DNA from: Anaerocolumna xylanovorans DSM 12503
GTDB lineage: Bacteria > Bacillota > Clostridia > Lachnospirales > Lachnospiraceae
Assembly: GCF_900143645.1 (NCBI RefSeq)
Contig: NZ_FRFD01000004.1
Span: 310,001-374,000, forward strand
Direction of reading: 5' to 3'
DNA: 64,000 bases
Part shown: one piece after another, positions 43,701 through 52,214 of the stretch
Numbering within the stretch: position 1 is the stretch's first letter
How the letters are laid out: every line of letters begins with the position of its first letter
Program-made: the position numbers and the translations under genes
Notes under the pieces: model-generated
Databases searched by the model: none
The model's input: the letters and a program-made list of their open reading frames with translations, nothing else
What the model was told of the DNA's origin: nothing

Positions 43701-44926
43701 AAGCAAAGCCTTGGGGGAGCTGCATATTCCACCCCTCCCTGCCTTGCCACCTCTGCTGTCAGTCCGCAGTACAGGCCTTCCGATGAGGCTCTTGGGAATA
43801 TGTGCATCACACTGACACGCCCCGGATTATGCCCTGCTCTGCCCAGTCTTTGCAGGGTACTGGAGATAGAACGGGGACATCCAATCTGGAACACTTCATC
43901 AATTTCCCCCACATCAATTCCTAATTCCATAGAAGAAGTAGCGCATAGAAGCCTTAAATCCCCATTTCTTAAAGAGGTTTCTACTTCAAGACGCTGCTCC
44001 TTTGACAGGCTTCCGTGATGGGTCCTGGCAAAGCCTTCCCCGCCTAACTGATTGATATAAAAAGCAAGCTTCTCTGCATACCTTCGCCCTTCCACAAATG
44101 CAATAACACTCTTGGTACCAAGGCAGTAATCAAAAATAGCCGCTGCGATTTCTTCCCAGATCGGGTCTTTCGAACCCTTCTTCCCATAGGGCAGCGGATT
44201 TGTAACTTCTATCTTTACCGCCTTTTCCATCTTTGGCGCAACAACCGTAACCGGTTCGGGAGAAAGGTAGGCTGCTGCCAGCTCTAATGGTTCAATGGTA
44301 GCTGAAAGACCGATACGCTGCAAAGGCACCTTGCACAATATATCAAGCCTTGCAAGAGAAAGCATCAGATGTGCTCCCCTTTTGGAATCAATCAAGGCAT
44401 GAAGCTCATCAATAATTACTGCCTTTGCCGTCTTTAATATACCCTGCCCTGACTTGCTTGTTAAAAGAAGATAGAGGGATTCCGGTGTTGTAATGAGAAT
44501 GTGGGGCGGCGTCTTAATCATAGTCCTGCGCTCGCTCTGGGTAGTATCACCGGTGCGGATGGCAATCTTTAAATCAAAGGGGGTACTTTCCTCACAGCCT
44601 GCCTCCCGCTCTTCCTTAAGAATACCATTAAGAGGCTTTTTTAAGTTCTCCCTGATATCCCCCGCAAGGGATTTTAAGGGAGAGATATAAATTACCTGAA
44701 GCTCATGCTTTAAGGTTCCCTCTCTTGCCTGTTCTTTTAACCTGTCAAGAAAGACAAGAAAGGCCGACAGAGTTTTACCTGTGCCTGTGGGCGCAGATAC
44801 AAGGGTATTCTCTCCCGCCGCAATAGCTGGCCAGGAACCTTCCTGAACTTTTGTGGGCGCTCCGAGATTTTGTAAAAACCATCTGGCAGTAAGCGGATGA
44901 AAAACAGACAGAGACTCAAAAGACAA
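40790..44926 (-). CDS. lhr: Lhr-type DEAD/DEAH helicase
   Basis: 1378 residues. The helicase core has the Q region FLQNLGAPTKVQEGSWPAIA, Walker A SAPTGTGKT near residue 44, VIIDELHAL (motif II), LSATI (motif III) and QRLGRAGH (motif VI). It continues with the Lhr winged-helix and the long C-terminal domain, so it is the full-length version as in E. coli and Mycobacterium rather than the short Lhr core. It is a 3'-5' DNA or RNA-DNA helicase of DNA repair. GAGGAACAAGAC-type sequence precedes the ATG. There is no recognisable partner nuclease next to it. Confidence 0.92.
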   Translation of the reverse strand: MSFESLSVFHPLTARWFLQNLGAPTKVQEGSWPAIAAGENTLVSAPTGTGKTLSAFLVFLDRLKEQAREGTLKHELQVIYISPLKSLAGDIRENLKKPLNGILKEEREAGCEESTPFDLKIAIRTGDTTQSERRTMIKTPPHILITTPESLYLLLTSKSGQGILKTAKAVIIDELHALIDSKRGAHLMLSLARLDILCKVPLQRIGLSATIEPLELAAAYLSPEPVTVVAPKMEKAVKIEVTNPLPYGKKGSKDPIWEEIAAAIFDYCLGTKSVIAFVEGRRYAEKLAFYINQLGGEGFARTHHGSLSKEQRLEVETSLRNGDLRLLCATSSMELGIDVGEIDEVFQIGCPRSISSTLQRLGRAGHNPGRVSVMHIFPRASSEGLYCGLTAEVARQGGVEYAAPPRLCFDVLAQHLVSMATGDGYSVDEVMEITKRAYPFSGVSKEDVKDILSMLAGDYEHERDLPVRPRLLYDRIHERVEGDAYSRMLAISAGGTIPDRGLYTVRTEGGVKLGELDEEFIFESRVGERFLLGTFAWKIVKIDKDTVVVSEADTGGAKLPFWKGEIKGRGLRTGLAFGKLFKRLMERYEEGKLYEELLGLGLNEPAAKGAEDFLKHQIEITGILPDDTTILVEHFRDSNGSNQLMVHSVFGRKVNAPLAILAQHAAVKMTGMNIGYCEDDDGFLLFPYGTDEMPEGVLKNIHTESARAVLEAALMATPLFHINFRYNTARALMMGVKKSGRTPLWLQRMRSADMLDSLVKKENHPLIRETKRECLEDYWDMDGVEYLLSNIRSGQIKVVELQLDMPSPMSLPFRQQTEAAMMYDYAPTTKGIYSAVEDALKQAEMISPSKEELRKVSERNKLPEDEKQLHSLLMIEGDLIAGELDIPIEWLETLIGKEQVLYIEPGLWIAKEQEENYKKAIEEAEEEERLAVIRRLLRYRGPLSAEEIAERYLFTGEDVFSLLTKLCGKEEAVEDDGLYYHAALYDKARKETIKKRREQVKTQTEDRYTALLTEKAFTAGTKEVQLEYAVKQLKDIRFAPALWEGVLFPARVPDYREEQLDKLLSQGNYFWRFQEKEGLSFHSYEDIDWEAPLEENLQELSGKEKIVYEALLKRGASFMQRFRELLNGESPFEVLLSMAEKGLVCADSFQPIRWWQNREKLLKVPVRQRVGVYAKAMTTGRWELVRPLKSLTREEELKRLFDRSFILSRETVSGMSWGEALEHLRIGEYTGQFRRGYFIKGLSGVQFIRKEDFEGILYAMEHPKEGLIWLPAIDPAQPYGKCLAHQKEKAFLNVPGTLAALKTGVPVAVMERQGKVFKVFDRKETDSVLETFVRGFHKKRLFPGMNRLLVKEYPKELEETFKEYGFKKEMQDLVLYRE

Positions 44927-45119
44927 AGTCTTGTTCCTCCTTTAAACTGTATTGTGATACCTATCATATAATACCCTAATTATACCAGAATCATCGGTAA
45001 GATAGTATCCTGTTTTCACAATAACACATGAAATAGCAACTATTTTTCCAGATAATTTACAGATATTTTGTCGAAATATGCATTATTAAATATTTTTTTG
45101 ATTAAACTCAAAAAATATG

Positions 45120-45148
45120 CTGACAAAATCCCCTTACGAATTTATAAT
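45120..45148 (+). promoter_or_regulatory. Promoter of chemoreceptor gene
   Basis: CTGACA (45120-45125), a 17-base spacer and TATAAT (45143-45148). It is a housekeeping-type promoter; no clear sigma-D flagellar promoter is seen. The remaining divergent region from the helicase start (44927) holds nothing else I can support. Confidence 0.55.
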
Positions 45149-45191
45149 ATAATAGTTATTGTTATTAAAAAACTATATAAAGGGAGCACAT

Positions 45192-46991
45192 ATGAAAATG
45201 AATAAAATGAGTATAACCAAAAAACTGATTTTAAGAATTTCTTTGACACTTATTATTTCTCTCTTAGTTATTTCTTTCATCGACTACATTATCTCCAGGA
45301 ATGAAATTAACCGCTCCAATGATATCCTGTTAAAAAATGCCATCGAAACTTCTTTATATGAGATAAAAAAGAATTATACTTATACCACAGGAGCTTCCGC
45401 CTGGATGACAGAGGAACAGGCAAAGCAGGCCGCTCTGGATACCATAAATGAGTTCATCACAGGTATGGCAGGTACAGCAGATACGAAGTCCGATACCGAT
45501 GCCACCTCCAGTGCCACTGCTTCTGCACTAGACTCAGAGCCTGTTATCAGCCTTGGAAAAAATGGCTATTTCTTTATTACCGACTCCAAAGGCAATATCC
45601 TATACCACCCTTTTCTAAAGGATAACATCTATGACATGAAGTCCAGGGACGGACGCCATATCATCCAGGACATCATAAAAACAGCCCAAAGCGGTGGCGG
45701 CTCTCTGCATTATTCACTGACAAGCGAAAACAGCACCGTATCTGAGAGCAGGACTGTTTATACCGAGTACTTTCCGACCTGGGATTGGGTAGTAACTGCT
45801 GTTATTTATGATTCCGACCTTCTTAGAGGTCCTACCCGTATCCTTTATACCAATATAGCCTCTCTTGGTATTATTCTGGTTCTGTCACTGTCGGTTATTG
45901 TGATATTTTCCAGAAGGATAACCTCTCCCATAATAAAAATTGCCAAATCCCTGCAGCGTGTTTCAGAAGGCGATCTTACCGTTGAGAAAATCCATGTCAA
46001 GGCACAGGATGAGACCCGGCTGTTAAATGATTCCGTCAATCTTTTAATTGACCGTTTTCATGATATGGTTAAATCCATACTCGTATCCAGTAACAGCTTA
46101 AGCAGTTTTTCATCCGATCTGAAAGACTCCTATAATCTGGCGGCTGAAGCAAATGCGGCAATTGCGGCTTCTATTGTCCAGATAGCTTCTGCCGGTGATG
46201 ACCAGGTTAAGGATATTTATGAAGGTGTCACGGAAATGAATGCTCTTGGCGAACATATCCTTGAAACAGCAGGTAAAAGTGAAAATGCAAGGCTTACTGC
46301 AGACCAGACCTTACACTTAAAGGAAAACGGTCTTGCATCCGTAGGTGCCTTAAAAGAAGCAAGCCTTGAAAATACTACCACTTCCAGACAGCTTGAGTCA
46401 GTAATAGAGAATATGCATAAGCAGTCCCAGGAAATCGGCTCTATTGTAACTGTTATTGCCCAGATAGCAGAGCAGACCAACCTTTTAGCACTTAACGCAA
46501 GCATTGAAGCCGCCAGAGTAGGTGAACAGGGTAAAGGATTTGCCGTAGTGGCAAGCGAAATACGCAGTCTTGCCAATGAAACTGCAGGCGCTGTAGACAC
46601 TATCAGCAAAATGGTCTTTGAGGTTCAAAGCCAGTCGGAAAATGCCGAAACTTTTGTTAGAAAAAATGCCTTAAGTGCAGAAAATATCAATGCTACCGTT
46701 TCTCAGACTGAAACTTCTTTTCACCTTATAGCAGAGGAATTGCAAAAGCTGGTTCTGGACATTCAATATATAGCTGTGAATAATAATTCTATTAACACAA
46801 AGAAAGATACCCTGTCCATATTATTAAAAGAACTTTCCAGGCAGACCGAAGAGGTATCCAGTTCTATTGAAGAAATAACCTCTTCCTCCGAACAGCATAC
46901 GCAGGTAATGAATACTATTTCTGACAGCATCACCAGACTGCATGATATGGCGGACAGCCTGGACAAAACGATCTCTGTCTTTACTGTATAA
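45192..46991 (+). CDS. Methyl-accepting chemotaxis protein with Cache-type sensor
   Basis: 599 residues. Membrane segment 1 (about 12-33), extracellular Cache-like sensor (about 35-215, including NGYFFITDSKGNILYHP), membrane segment 2 (about 220-242), HAMP and a C-terminal signalling domain with the hairpin tip IAEQTNLLALNASIEAARVG. AAAGGGAGCACAT precedes the ATG at 45192. It implies a motile cell. The sensor contains a small low-complexity insert DATSSATASALD. The ligand is not known. Confidence 0.92.
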   Translation: MKMNKMSITKKLILRISLTLIISLLVISFIDYIISRNEINRSNDILLKNAIETSLYEIKKNYTYTTGASAWMTEEQAKQAALDTINEFITGMAGTADTKSDTDATSSATASALDSEPVISLGKNGYFFITDSKGNILYHPFLKDNIYDMKSRDGRHIIQDIIKTAQSGGGSLHYSLTSENSTVSESRTVYTEYFPTWDWVVTAVIYDSDLLRGPTRILYTNIASLGIILVLSLSVIVIFSRRITSPIIKIAKSLQRVSEGDLTVEKIHVKAQDETRLLNDSVNLLIDRFHDMVKSILVSSNSLSSFSSDLKDSYNLAAEANAAIAASIVQIASAGDDQVKDIYEGVTEMNALGEHILETAGKSENARLTADQTLHLKENGLASVGALKEASLENTTTSRQLESVIENMHKQSQEIGSIVTVIAQIAEQTNLLALNASIEAARVGEQGKGFAVVASEIRSLANETAGAVDTISKMVFEVQSQSENAETFVRKNALSAENINATVSQTETSFHLIAEELQKLVLDIQYIAVNNNSINTKKDTLSILLKELSRQTEEVSSSIEEITSSSEQHTQVMNTISDSITRLHDMADSLDKTISVFTV

Positions 46992-47082
46992 AGGCAGTGT
47001 GATTGACACAGCATTCTAAAAGCGTTATGATTTCCATATCAAAAGGCTCTTTATTCTTAACACAGCCGGAAAGGAACAAAAG

Positions 47083-47703
47083 ATGAGTGAATTTCTAAAG
47101 GTAGTAACTGAAAGAAGATCTGCAAACAAATTTATTAAGGGAGGAAAAATACCCAGAAAGGATTTCGAAGCGATTTTTGAAAATCTTTCACAGGCTCCTT
47201 CCTGCTTTAATTTGCAGCATGCCCATTACTATGTTGGGGAAAGTGATGAAATTATAGAAAAGATGTATCAGGCATCTTACAGACAGTATAAAGTAACAAC
47301 TGCTTCAGCGGTTATTATTGTAACCGGTGATTTGGATGCTTATAAAAAGGCTTCTGAAATATATGAAAGTTCCAAATTCTTAAATATTATCGATGAAAAA
47401 GAATATGATGACATGCTTGCAGCTATTTTCGCTCTGTACGAAAGCGGAGGAGCCGCCTTCCAGAGCGATGAAGCAATCCGTAACGCTTCCCTTTCTGCCA
47501 TGCTTTTCATGCTTCTTGCCAAAGACCTGGAATGGGATACCTGTCCTATGATTTACTTCGATAGTGAAAAAGCAAGGGAAATATTTGATATTCCCGAAAA
47601 TGAGGTCCCCGTTCTTATGATAACCATGGGAAAAATGGATACGACCAGTTTTCGTGTCAGAGGCTACAGAAAACCGCCCAAGGAATATGTAGTCTATAAA
47701 TAG
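47083..47703 (+). CDS. Nitroreductase-family protein
   Basis: 206 residues. TERRSANKFIKGGKIPRKDFE is the FMN-phosphate-binding N-terminal pattern, and the C-terminal PVLMITMGKMD is usual. It is an NAD(P)H-dependent FMN enzyme that may reduce nitro or quinone compounds. GGAAAGGAAC precedes the ATG. It lies 51 bases ahead of an amidohydrolase gene on the same strand, maybe in one transcript. Confidence 0.88.
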   Translation: MSEFLKVVTERRSANKFIKGGKIPRKDFEAIFENLSQAPSCFNLQHAHYYVGESDEIIEKMYQASYRQYKVTTASAVIIVTGDLDAYKKASEIYESSKFLNIIDEKEYDDMLAAIFALYESGGAAFQSDEAIRNASLSAMLFMLLAKDLEWDTCPMIYFDSEKAREIFDIPENEVPVLMITMGKMDTTSFRVRGYRKPPKEYVVYK

Positions 47704-47754
47704 ACTATCCTTCCGATTTCAGCAGACTAAAAATACAGCATAAGGAGAATTATT

Positions 47755-48942
47755 ATGGAAGCTTTGTTAATTAAGGGCGGACTGATACATGATGCCGTCA
47801 GCGAAATCCCCTACATAGCGGACATCTTAGCCATAGACGGGAAAATTACTAAGATACAGCCGGATATTCCCCCGGAAGATGGTATGAATGTTATAGATGC
47901 CAGGGATTCATGGATATATCCCGGTCTTGTAGAGGCCCATTCCCACATCGGTCTTTCCGGCTATGGCATCGGCTTTGAGGGTAAGGATTACAACGAAATG
48001 AACGATATCTTAACTCCCCATCTTCGTGCCATTGATGCCATTAACCCTATGGACCCTGCTTTATTGCAGGCGGCACAGGGCGGCGTAACCAGTGTGGCAA
48101 CGGGCCCGGGAAGCTCTAATGTATTAGGAGGTACCTTTGCCGCCATTAAGCTGTATGGCACGCGGATCGACAATATGATAATAAAAGAAAAGGCAGCAAT
48201 GAAATGCGCCTTCGGTGAGAATCCTAAACGGATATATAAGGATAAGAATAACTTCTCCCGTATGTCAACTGCAGCCAAGCTTAGGGAAATCCTTTACCAG
48301 GCAAGGGAATACCAGGAGAAACTTATAAGTGCCGGTGATGATAAAAGTAAAAAGCCCGCCTTTAACATGAAATTAGAAGCCCTGCTTCCGGTATTAAACC
48401 GCGAGATACCGCTAAAGGCCCATGCCCACAGGGCAGATGATATCTTTACCGCCATCCGCATTGCTAAGGAATTTGATCTAAAGCTTACTATAGAGCACTG
48501 TACGGAAGGTCATCTCATTGCCGGCGAACTGGCAAAGGAAGGCTATCCCGTTGCAGTAGGACCTTCCTTTAGCCATGCTACTAAGTTTGAATTAAAAAAT
48601 AAATCCTTCACTACTCCCGGAATCCTGGCAAAGGCCGGAGTTCCTGTTTCCATCATTACCGACAACCCGGTAACTCCGCAGCAGTATCTTTCCCTTTGTG
48701 CAGGCCTTGCTGTAAAGTCCGGCATGGAGCCCTTTGAGGCTTTAAAGGCAATTACCATTAATCCTGCCAGACATATCGGTATCGAAGACAGGGTAGGTTC
48801 CCTGGCTGTCGGCAAGGATGCCGATATCGTATTGACCGACGGAGACATCCTATATTCCCAGACCAATGTACTTCGGACTTACATTGACGGAAAACTCATT
48901 GAACCAACTGGCTCCTGTGACAATCCCGAGGGCTTATTATAA
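47755..48942 (+). CDS. Amidohydrolase-family protein (imidazolonepropionase-like)
   Basis: 395 residues. Metal-binding motifs EAHSHIGL, HAHRADD, IEHCTEG and ITDNPVTPQQ (final Asp) and the C-terminal VGSLAVGKDADIVLTDG follow the amidohydrolase pattern. No clear carboxylated Lys could be placed. Probably a cytoplasmic enzyme that opens a cyclic or amide bond; substrate unknown. AAGGAG lies eight bases before the ATG. It ends only two bases before the stop of the convergent hydrolase gene. Confidence 0.85.
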   Translation: MEALLIKGGLIHDAVSEIPYIADILAIDGKITKIQPDIPPEDGMNVIDARDSWIYPGLVEAHSHIGLSGYGIGFEGKDYNEMNDILTPHLRAIDAINPMDPALLQAAQGGVTSVATGPGSSNVLGGTFAAIKLYGTRIDNMIIKEKAAMKCAFGENPKRIYKDKNNFSRMSTAAKLREILYQAREYQEKLISAGDDKSKKPAFNMKLEALLPVLNREIPLKAHAHRADDIFTAIRIAKEFDLKLTIEHCTEGHLIAGELAKEGYPVAVGPSFSHATKFELKNKSFTTPGILAKAGVPVSIITDNPVTPQQYLSLCAGLAVKSGMEPFEALKAITINPARHIGIEDRVGSLAVGKDADIVLTDGDILYSQTNVLRTYIDGKLIEPTGSCDNPEGLL

Positions 48943-48944
48943 GG

Positions 48945-49697
48945 CTATACCGTGATGGAATCCAGGAAGTCTCTGATACGCATATTGACTTCCTTTGCAT
49001 TTTCCGTTGGCATGTGGGGCCTGTGTCCGCAGCCGGGGACAATCCATACCCCGGCTTTCGGACATTTCTTTTGCATGTCAAGCAGTCTCTCCTCTGTGGC
49101 ATAGGTATCAAGCTCACCGCCAATTAAGAACATAGGCATTGTAAGCTGTTCCCAGTCCTTATCCGTAAGGCAGGGATACAGCCTCCAATCTCTTATACTC
49201 TGCTGCATATGGTGCTTCCAGTCCCCGCCGGTAGCCTCCATGTTCTGGATTCTTATTTTCTCTATAAAGGCTGTCTCATTTCTTTTTAGCAGAGCCTCCG
49301 GTTCATAATCTTCGGATCCTGTTCCGTCAGGCACTCCGCCGCAGCCGATTGTTACAATACTCCTCACCAGGTCAGGATACTTTGCCGCCAGATGAAGGGC
49401 CACACCTCCACCCAGACTGTAACCAATCAAATGCACCTTGTGAAGTCCCATACTTCTTATAAATCCCGCCATATCTTCTGCAATAACGGAAGTATCCCAA
49501 TCCTTTCCTTTTGCTGTGGTTCTTCCATGTCCTCTGAAATCCGGCAATAAAAGCCGGTACTGATTGAAGAACGGTTGAATCTGTCCGGAAAAGGCTATAA
49601 TTCCTCTGCTGTAACCGCTATGTAAAAAAAGGATGGTTTCTCCAAGCCCGATATCCTCATAGAAAATATTGCAGTCTTTCACCTGACAGTAAGGCAT
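48945..49697 (-). CDS. Alpha/beta hydrolase
   Basis: 250 residues. Oxyanion motif LFLHSGYSRG, nucleophile elbow IGYSLGGG with Ser near residue 104, and the C-terminal catalytic His in GCGHRPHMP. The ATG at 49697 shares one base with the preceding TAA (TAATG), so it is translationally coupled to the PNPOx-like gene. Substrate unknown; the small size suits an esterase or a haloperoxidase-like enzyme. Confidence 0.87.
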   Translation of the reverse strand: MPYCQVKDCNIFYEDIGLGETILFLHSGYSRGIIAFSGQIQPFFNQYRLLLPDFRGHGRTTAKGKDWDTSVIAEDMAGFIRSMGLHKVHLIGYSLGGGVALHLAAKYPDLVRSIVTIGCGGVPDGTGSEDYEPEALLKRNETAFIEKIRIQNMEATGGDWKHHMQQSIRDWRLYPCLTDKDWEQLTMPMFLIGGELDTYATEERLLDMQKKCPKAGVWIVPGCGHRPHMPTENAKEVNMRIRDFLDSITV

Positions 49698-50134
49698 TAA
49701 GACCACCCCTTTGCTTCTTCTGCTAAAAACAAATGCTTCTTAAGGCCATGATAGTAATTCCCCTTGATCGCCGTAAATTCAAGTATGCTGTAATCCGGAT
49801 CCGTAGGTCCAAGAGGATAATACATTTCATCCCCCTGCTTCCAGAAAGCTTTCTTTGTTTCTTCATCCATATGAATCTTCATTTCACCGGTAAGCATTAA
49901 CCCATGAAAATCCTGTGCATCCAGGAAATAAATTGCTGCTTTCGGGTTACGAAGCCACTGCCCTATACGTATGGATGAGGTATTAGTTGAAAACCAGAAA
50001 GTAGAAAGACCGTCATTTCTTAACCGGAACATTGCTTTCCCATTGGGGTAACCTTCCTCATCTATTGAACATACAATAGCATCTCTGCTGGTTTCTACCA
50101 GTCTCATAATGTTTTCTCTTGCTTCTCTTTCCAT
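49697..50134 (-). CDS. Pyridoxamine 5'-phosphate oxidase-family flavoprotein
   Basis: 145 residues. The split-barrel flavin-binding pattern is seen in ARENIMRLVETSRDAIVCSIDEEGYPNGKAMF with FSTNTSSIRIGQWLRNPKAAIYF. It is a general FMN-binding pyridoxamine oxidase-like protein, often a stress protein (YzzA/GPX-like), without proof of vitamin B6 oxidase activity. The start at 50134 is preferred; the repeat element gives GGGTG nearby. Downstream gene: alpha/beta hydrolase; upstream: MarR regulator. Confidence 0.85.
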   Translation of the reverse strand: MEREARENIMRLVETSRDAIVCSIDEEGYPNGKAMFRLRNDGLSTFWFSTNTSSIRIGQWLRNPKAAIYFLDAQDFHGLMLTGEMKIHMDEETKKAFWKQGDEMYYPLGPTDPDYSILEFTAIKGNYYHGLKKHLFLAEEAKGWS

Positions 50135-50140
50135 CTTCAC

Positions 50141-50179
50141 ACCCATTCGTACCGCATTTTACGGTACTGCCATAAATAG
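50141..50179 (-). repeat. Hairpin repeat family, copy E (upstream of PNPOx-like gene)
   Basis: Minus strand: CTATTTATGGCAGT, a GTACCG/CGGTAC hairpin (50149-50167) and GAATGGGTG. The upstream hairpin of other copies is not evident. The GGGTG is the nearest ribosome-binding-like sequence to the ATG at 50134. Confidence 0.65.
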
Positions 50180-50209
50180 CATCCTTTCATTTATTTTATT
50201 TTTTAACCT

Positions 50210-50650
50210 TTACTCCTCCAAATTTCCAATAATATGCCTTAGCATATCTTCAAAGACGTCAACCTCTTCCTTTTTAAACCCTTTATAAAACAACTCATTC
50301 ATCCGCTCCGATACACTGTCATATTCTTCCTTATATCTCCTGGCCTTGTCCGTTATGGATATGATGACCTGCCTTCGGTTTTTCTTATCGGCAGTCCGCT
50401 CTACCAGTCCGCTCTCTTCCATTCTGTCGAGCATGCCGGTCAAAGTCGTTTTTGCCAGGGAAGTCAGATGCCCTATCTCACTGATTGTGAGACTTTCCCT
50501 TTCCCACAATACATAAAGAATCCTACCCTGGGCACCGTTAAAGGCATCTATTCCGCTCTCCTTTAGCATTTTCTCAAAAGCCCTGCCCTGAAGCTGTTTG
50601 ATCTGTGAAATAAGAAATCCTCCGTATGTTTTAATCTCTTCCACCTCCAT
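50210..50650 (-). CDS. MarR-family transcriptional regulator
   Basis: 146 residues. Winged-helix segment SLTISEIGHLTSLAKTTLTGMLDRMEESGLVERT with the beta-wing DKKNRRQVIISITD. The frame to 50686 begins inside the promoter, so 50650 is chosen. At that point there is no Shine-Dalgarno; the predicted transcript starts at or one base before the ATG, so the mRNA would be leaderless. It probably regulates itself and the PNPOx-hydrolase pair downstream, which lies 75 bases away on the same strand. Confidence 0.87.
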   Translation of the reverse strand: MEVEEIKTYGGFLISQIKQLQGRAFEKMLKESGIDAFNGAQGRILYVLWERESLTISEIGHLTSLAKTTLTGMLDRMEESGLVERTADKKNRRQVIISITDKARRYKEEYDSVSERMNELFYKGFKKEEVDVFEDMLRHIIGNLEE

Positions 50651-50657
50651 GCTATAT

Positions 50658-50686
50658 AGTATAGTACTATATAGAACTACTGTCAA
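50658..50686 (-). promoter_or_regulatory. Promoter and palindromic operator of MarR gene
   Basis: Minus strand: TTGACA (50686-50681), 17 bases, TATACT (50663-50658). The spacer contains TATAGTACTATA, a perfect palindrome flanked by TATAG/CTATA, a good site for a MarR dimer that would autoregulate. Confidence 0.75.
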
Positions 50687-50742
50687 CCAAAATATTCCAT
50701 CCCAGCTCCATTTCTTTCCTCAGTACACCTCAAGTTTGTGCC

Positions 50743-50783
50743 GAGGATTTCGCAGGCCCGCCTGCGAAACTGCCCAAATAGAA
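50743..50783 (-). repeat. Hairpin repeat family, copy F
   Basis: Minus strand: CTATTTGGGCAGT, then TTTCGCAGGC/GCCTGCGAAA (50748-50769), a perfect 10-bp hairpin. It lies between the GH30 terminator and the MarR promoter; here the following bases are ATCCTCGG instead of ATGCATGGAG, so it does not supply a ribosome binding site. Confidence 0.7.
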
Positions 50784-50796
50784 ATTTGAAGAAAGC

Positions 50797-50839
50797 AATA
50801 AAAATTCCCGCCCGAAAACTTCCGGCGGGAATTTTTATT
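50797..50839 (-). terminator. Terminator of GH30 gene
   Basis: AATAAAAATTCCCGCC (50797-50812) pairs with GGCGGGAATTTTTATT (50824-50839), a long stem with T tract in both directions. Confidence 0.93.
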
Positions 50840-50877
50840 ATTTCAGGGGGTATTCATATCCAAATAAAGAAGGAATA

Positions 50878-52200
50878 TCAATCTTTCCAGCAAGCTGTAA
50901 TAATGGAATGTGCTCCGATTTCTACCGGACAGCTCTTTCCATCCATCATGATTTCAAAATTCTGTTCCTCGTTTGTCTTGTTAAGAGCAACAAGCACCAT
51001 CCCGCCATCCGGATTCAGAAATCCGCAGCAATCTAATTTATCGGTATATCTGGAAACCAGAACTCTCTTTGCTCCAGCCTTAATAAAACGGCTGAAATGT
51101 CCTATATAATAATAAGATAATTTTACATCAACCGTATCCTGTGTGGTATCACACATAACAGGTGCATCGCAGAAATTACCTACATGGTTGGGTCCGCCTT
51201 TTTCATCCAGAATAAGATTCCAGTCTATATAGCCATTCATTCCGGAATTTAAGTTTCCGATTATATCATGTGCATACATTTCCGCATTCTGTGTCTGGTT
51301 CGCTGTGGCAAATCTGGAATATTCCACACAGCCTTCCGTAAAAATAAGCTCTTTACCGGGATATTTATCCCTGATACACTGCAGCGCTTCAAAGTGATCT
51401 CCCGTATACCAATGGAAGGCAACACCTGATATGTCCTTTAAGGCTTTCTCATCTGCAAATACTTCCTCACAGCGCTCTACGATCAAATCCTTGTTATGAT
51501 CCCAGCAACTGATCTTTACATCCAAAAGCCCTGCCGCTTCAAGTTTTCCCTTTAAGTGTTCACAGGCAAAACGTCTTTCATCTTCCCCCGTAAACTGGCA
51601 GGAATCCCATGTTTGTACCGCATTGGGCTCATTCTGGATGGTAACACGTTTGATTACGATCCCTTCTTTTTCATAGGCTTTAAGGTATTTTACAAAGATT
51701 TCTGCCCATGCATCATAATATTCTTCTTTTAATTTTCCGCCATTGTTCATCTCATTATTGGTTTTCATAAAGCCGGGCGGACTCCAGGGAGAAGCCAGCA
51801 GCTCAATATCCTTATTACGCTTTAGGGCTTCCTTGATAAAGGGAATCTGATATTCAAAATCTCCTTCAATAGAGAAAGTCTCAAGCTTCGTATCGTTTTC
51901 TTCCACATAAGCACGGTTTCCCAAGGAGAAATCACAGCTTTGGATATGTGTCCTGCAAAAATTATATTTATTGCCATCTTCTCCGAAATATAACGTAAGA
52001 AGTTTATCTTTGTTTTCCTCACTCATTTTACTCCAGGTATAAGCGGACGCTTCTGTAAATGCACCGCCAAAGCCCAGAATTTCCTGTCTCATTTCCCTGG
52101 GATAAACCTTTAACAGCTTAAATTCTTTTGTTGGAGTATAGGTAAACTCTCCATCTCTTTCTTCAAACTTTACATCAGCATTCGTTGTATATATTTTCAT
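50878..52200 (-). CDS. GH30 family glycoside hydrolase
   Basis: 440 residues, without signal peptide. The family-30 pattern is clear: GFGGAFTEASAYT, TLYFGEDGNKYNFCRTHIQS, LASPWSPPGFMKTN, acid/base Glu191 in TIQNEPNA and nucleophile Glu289 in FTEG. A C-terminal beta domain ends the protein. GH30 includes glucosylceramidases, beta-1,6-glucanases, beta-xylosidases and glucuronoxylanases. A cytoplasmic enzyme next to a sugar-binding lipoprotein suggests hydrolysis of an imported beta-linked oligosaccharide. It starts 14 bases after the binding-protein stop. Confidence 0.92.
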   Translation of the reverse strand: MKIYTTNADVKFEERDGEFTYTPTKEFKLLKVYPREMRQEILGFGGAFTEASAYTWSKMSEENKDKLLTLYFGEDGNKYNFCRTHIQSCDFSLGNRAYVEENDTKLETFSIEGDFEYQIPFIKEALKRNKDIELLASPWSPPGFMKTNNEMNNGGKLKEEYYDAWAEIFVKYLKAYEKEGIVIKRVTIQNEPNAVQTWDSCQFTGEDERRFACEHLKGKLEAAGLLDVKISCWDHNKDLIVERCEEVFADEKALKDISGVAFHWYTGDHFEALQCIRDKYPGKELIFTEGCVEYSRFATANQTQNAEMYAHDIIGNLNSGMNGYIDWNLILDEKGGPNHVGNFCDAPVMCDTTQDTVDVKLSYYYIGHFSRFIKAGAKRVLVSRYTDKLDCCGFLNPDGGMVLVALNKTNEEQNFEIMMDGKSCPVEIGAHSIITACWKD

Positions 52201-52214
52201 GCCAAATCCCCTTT

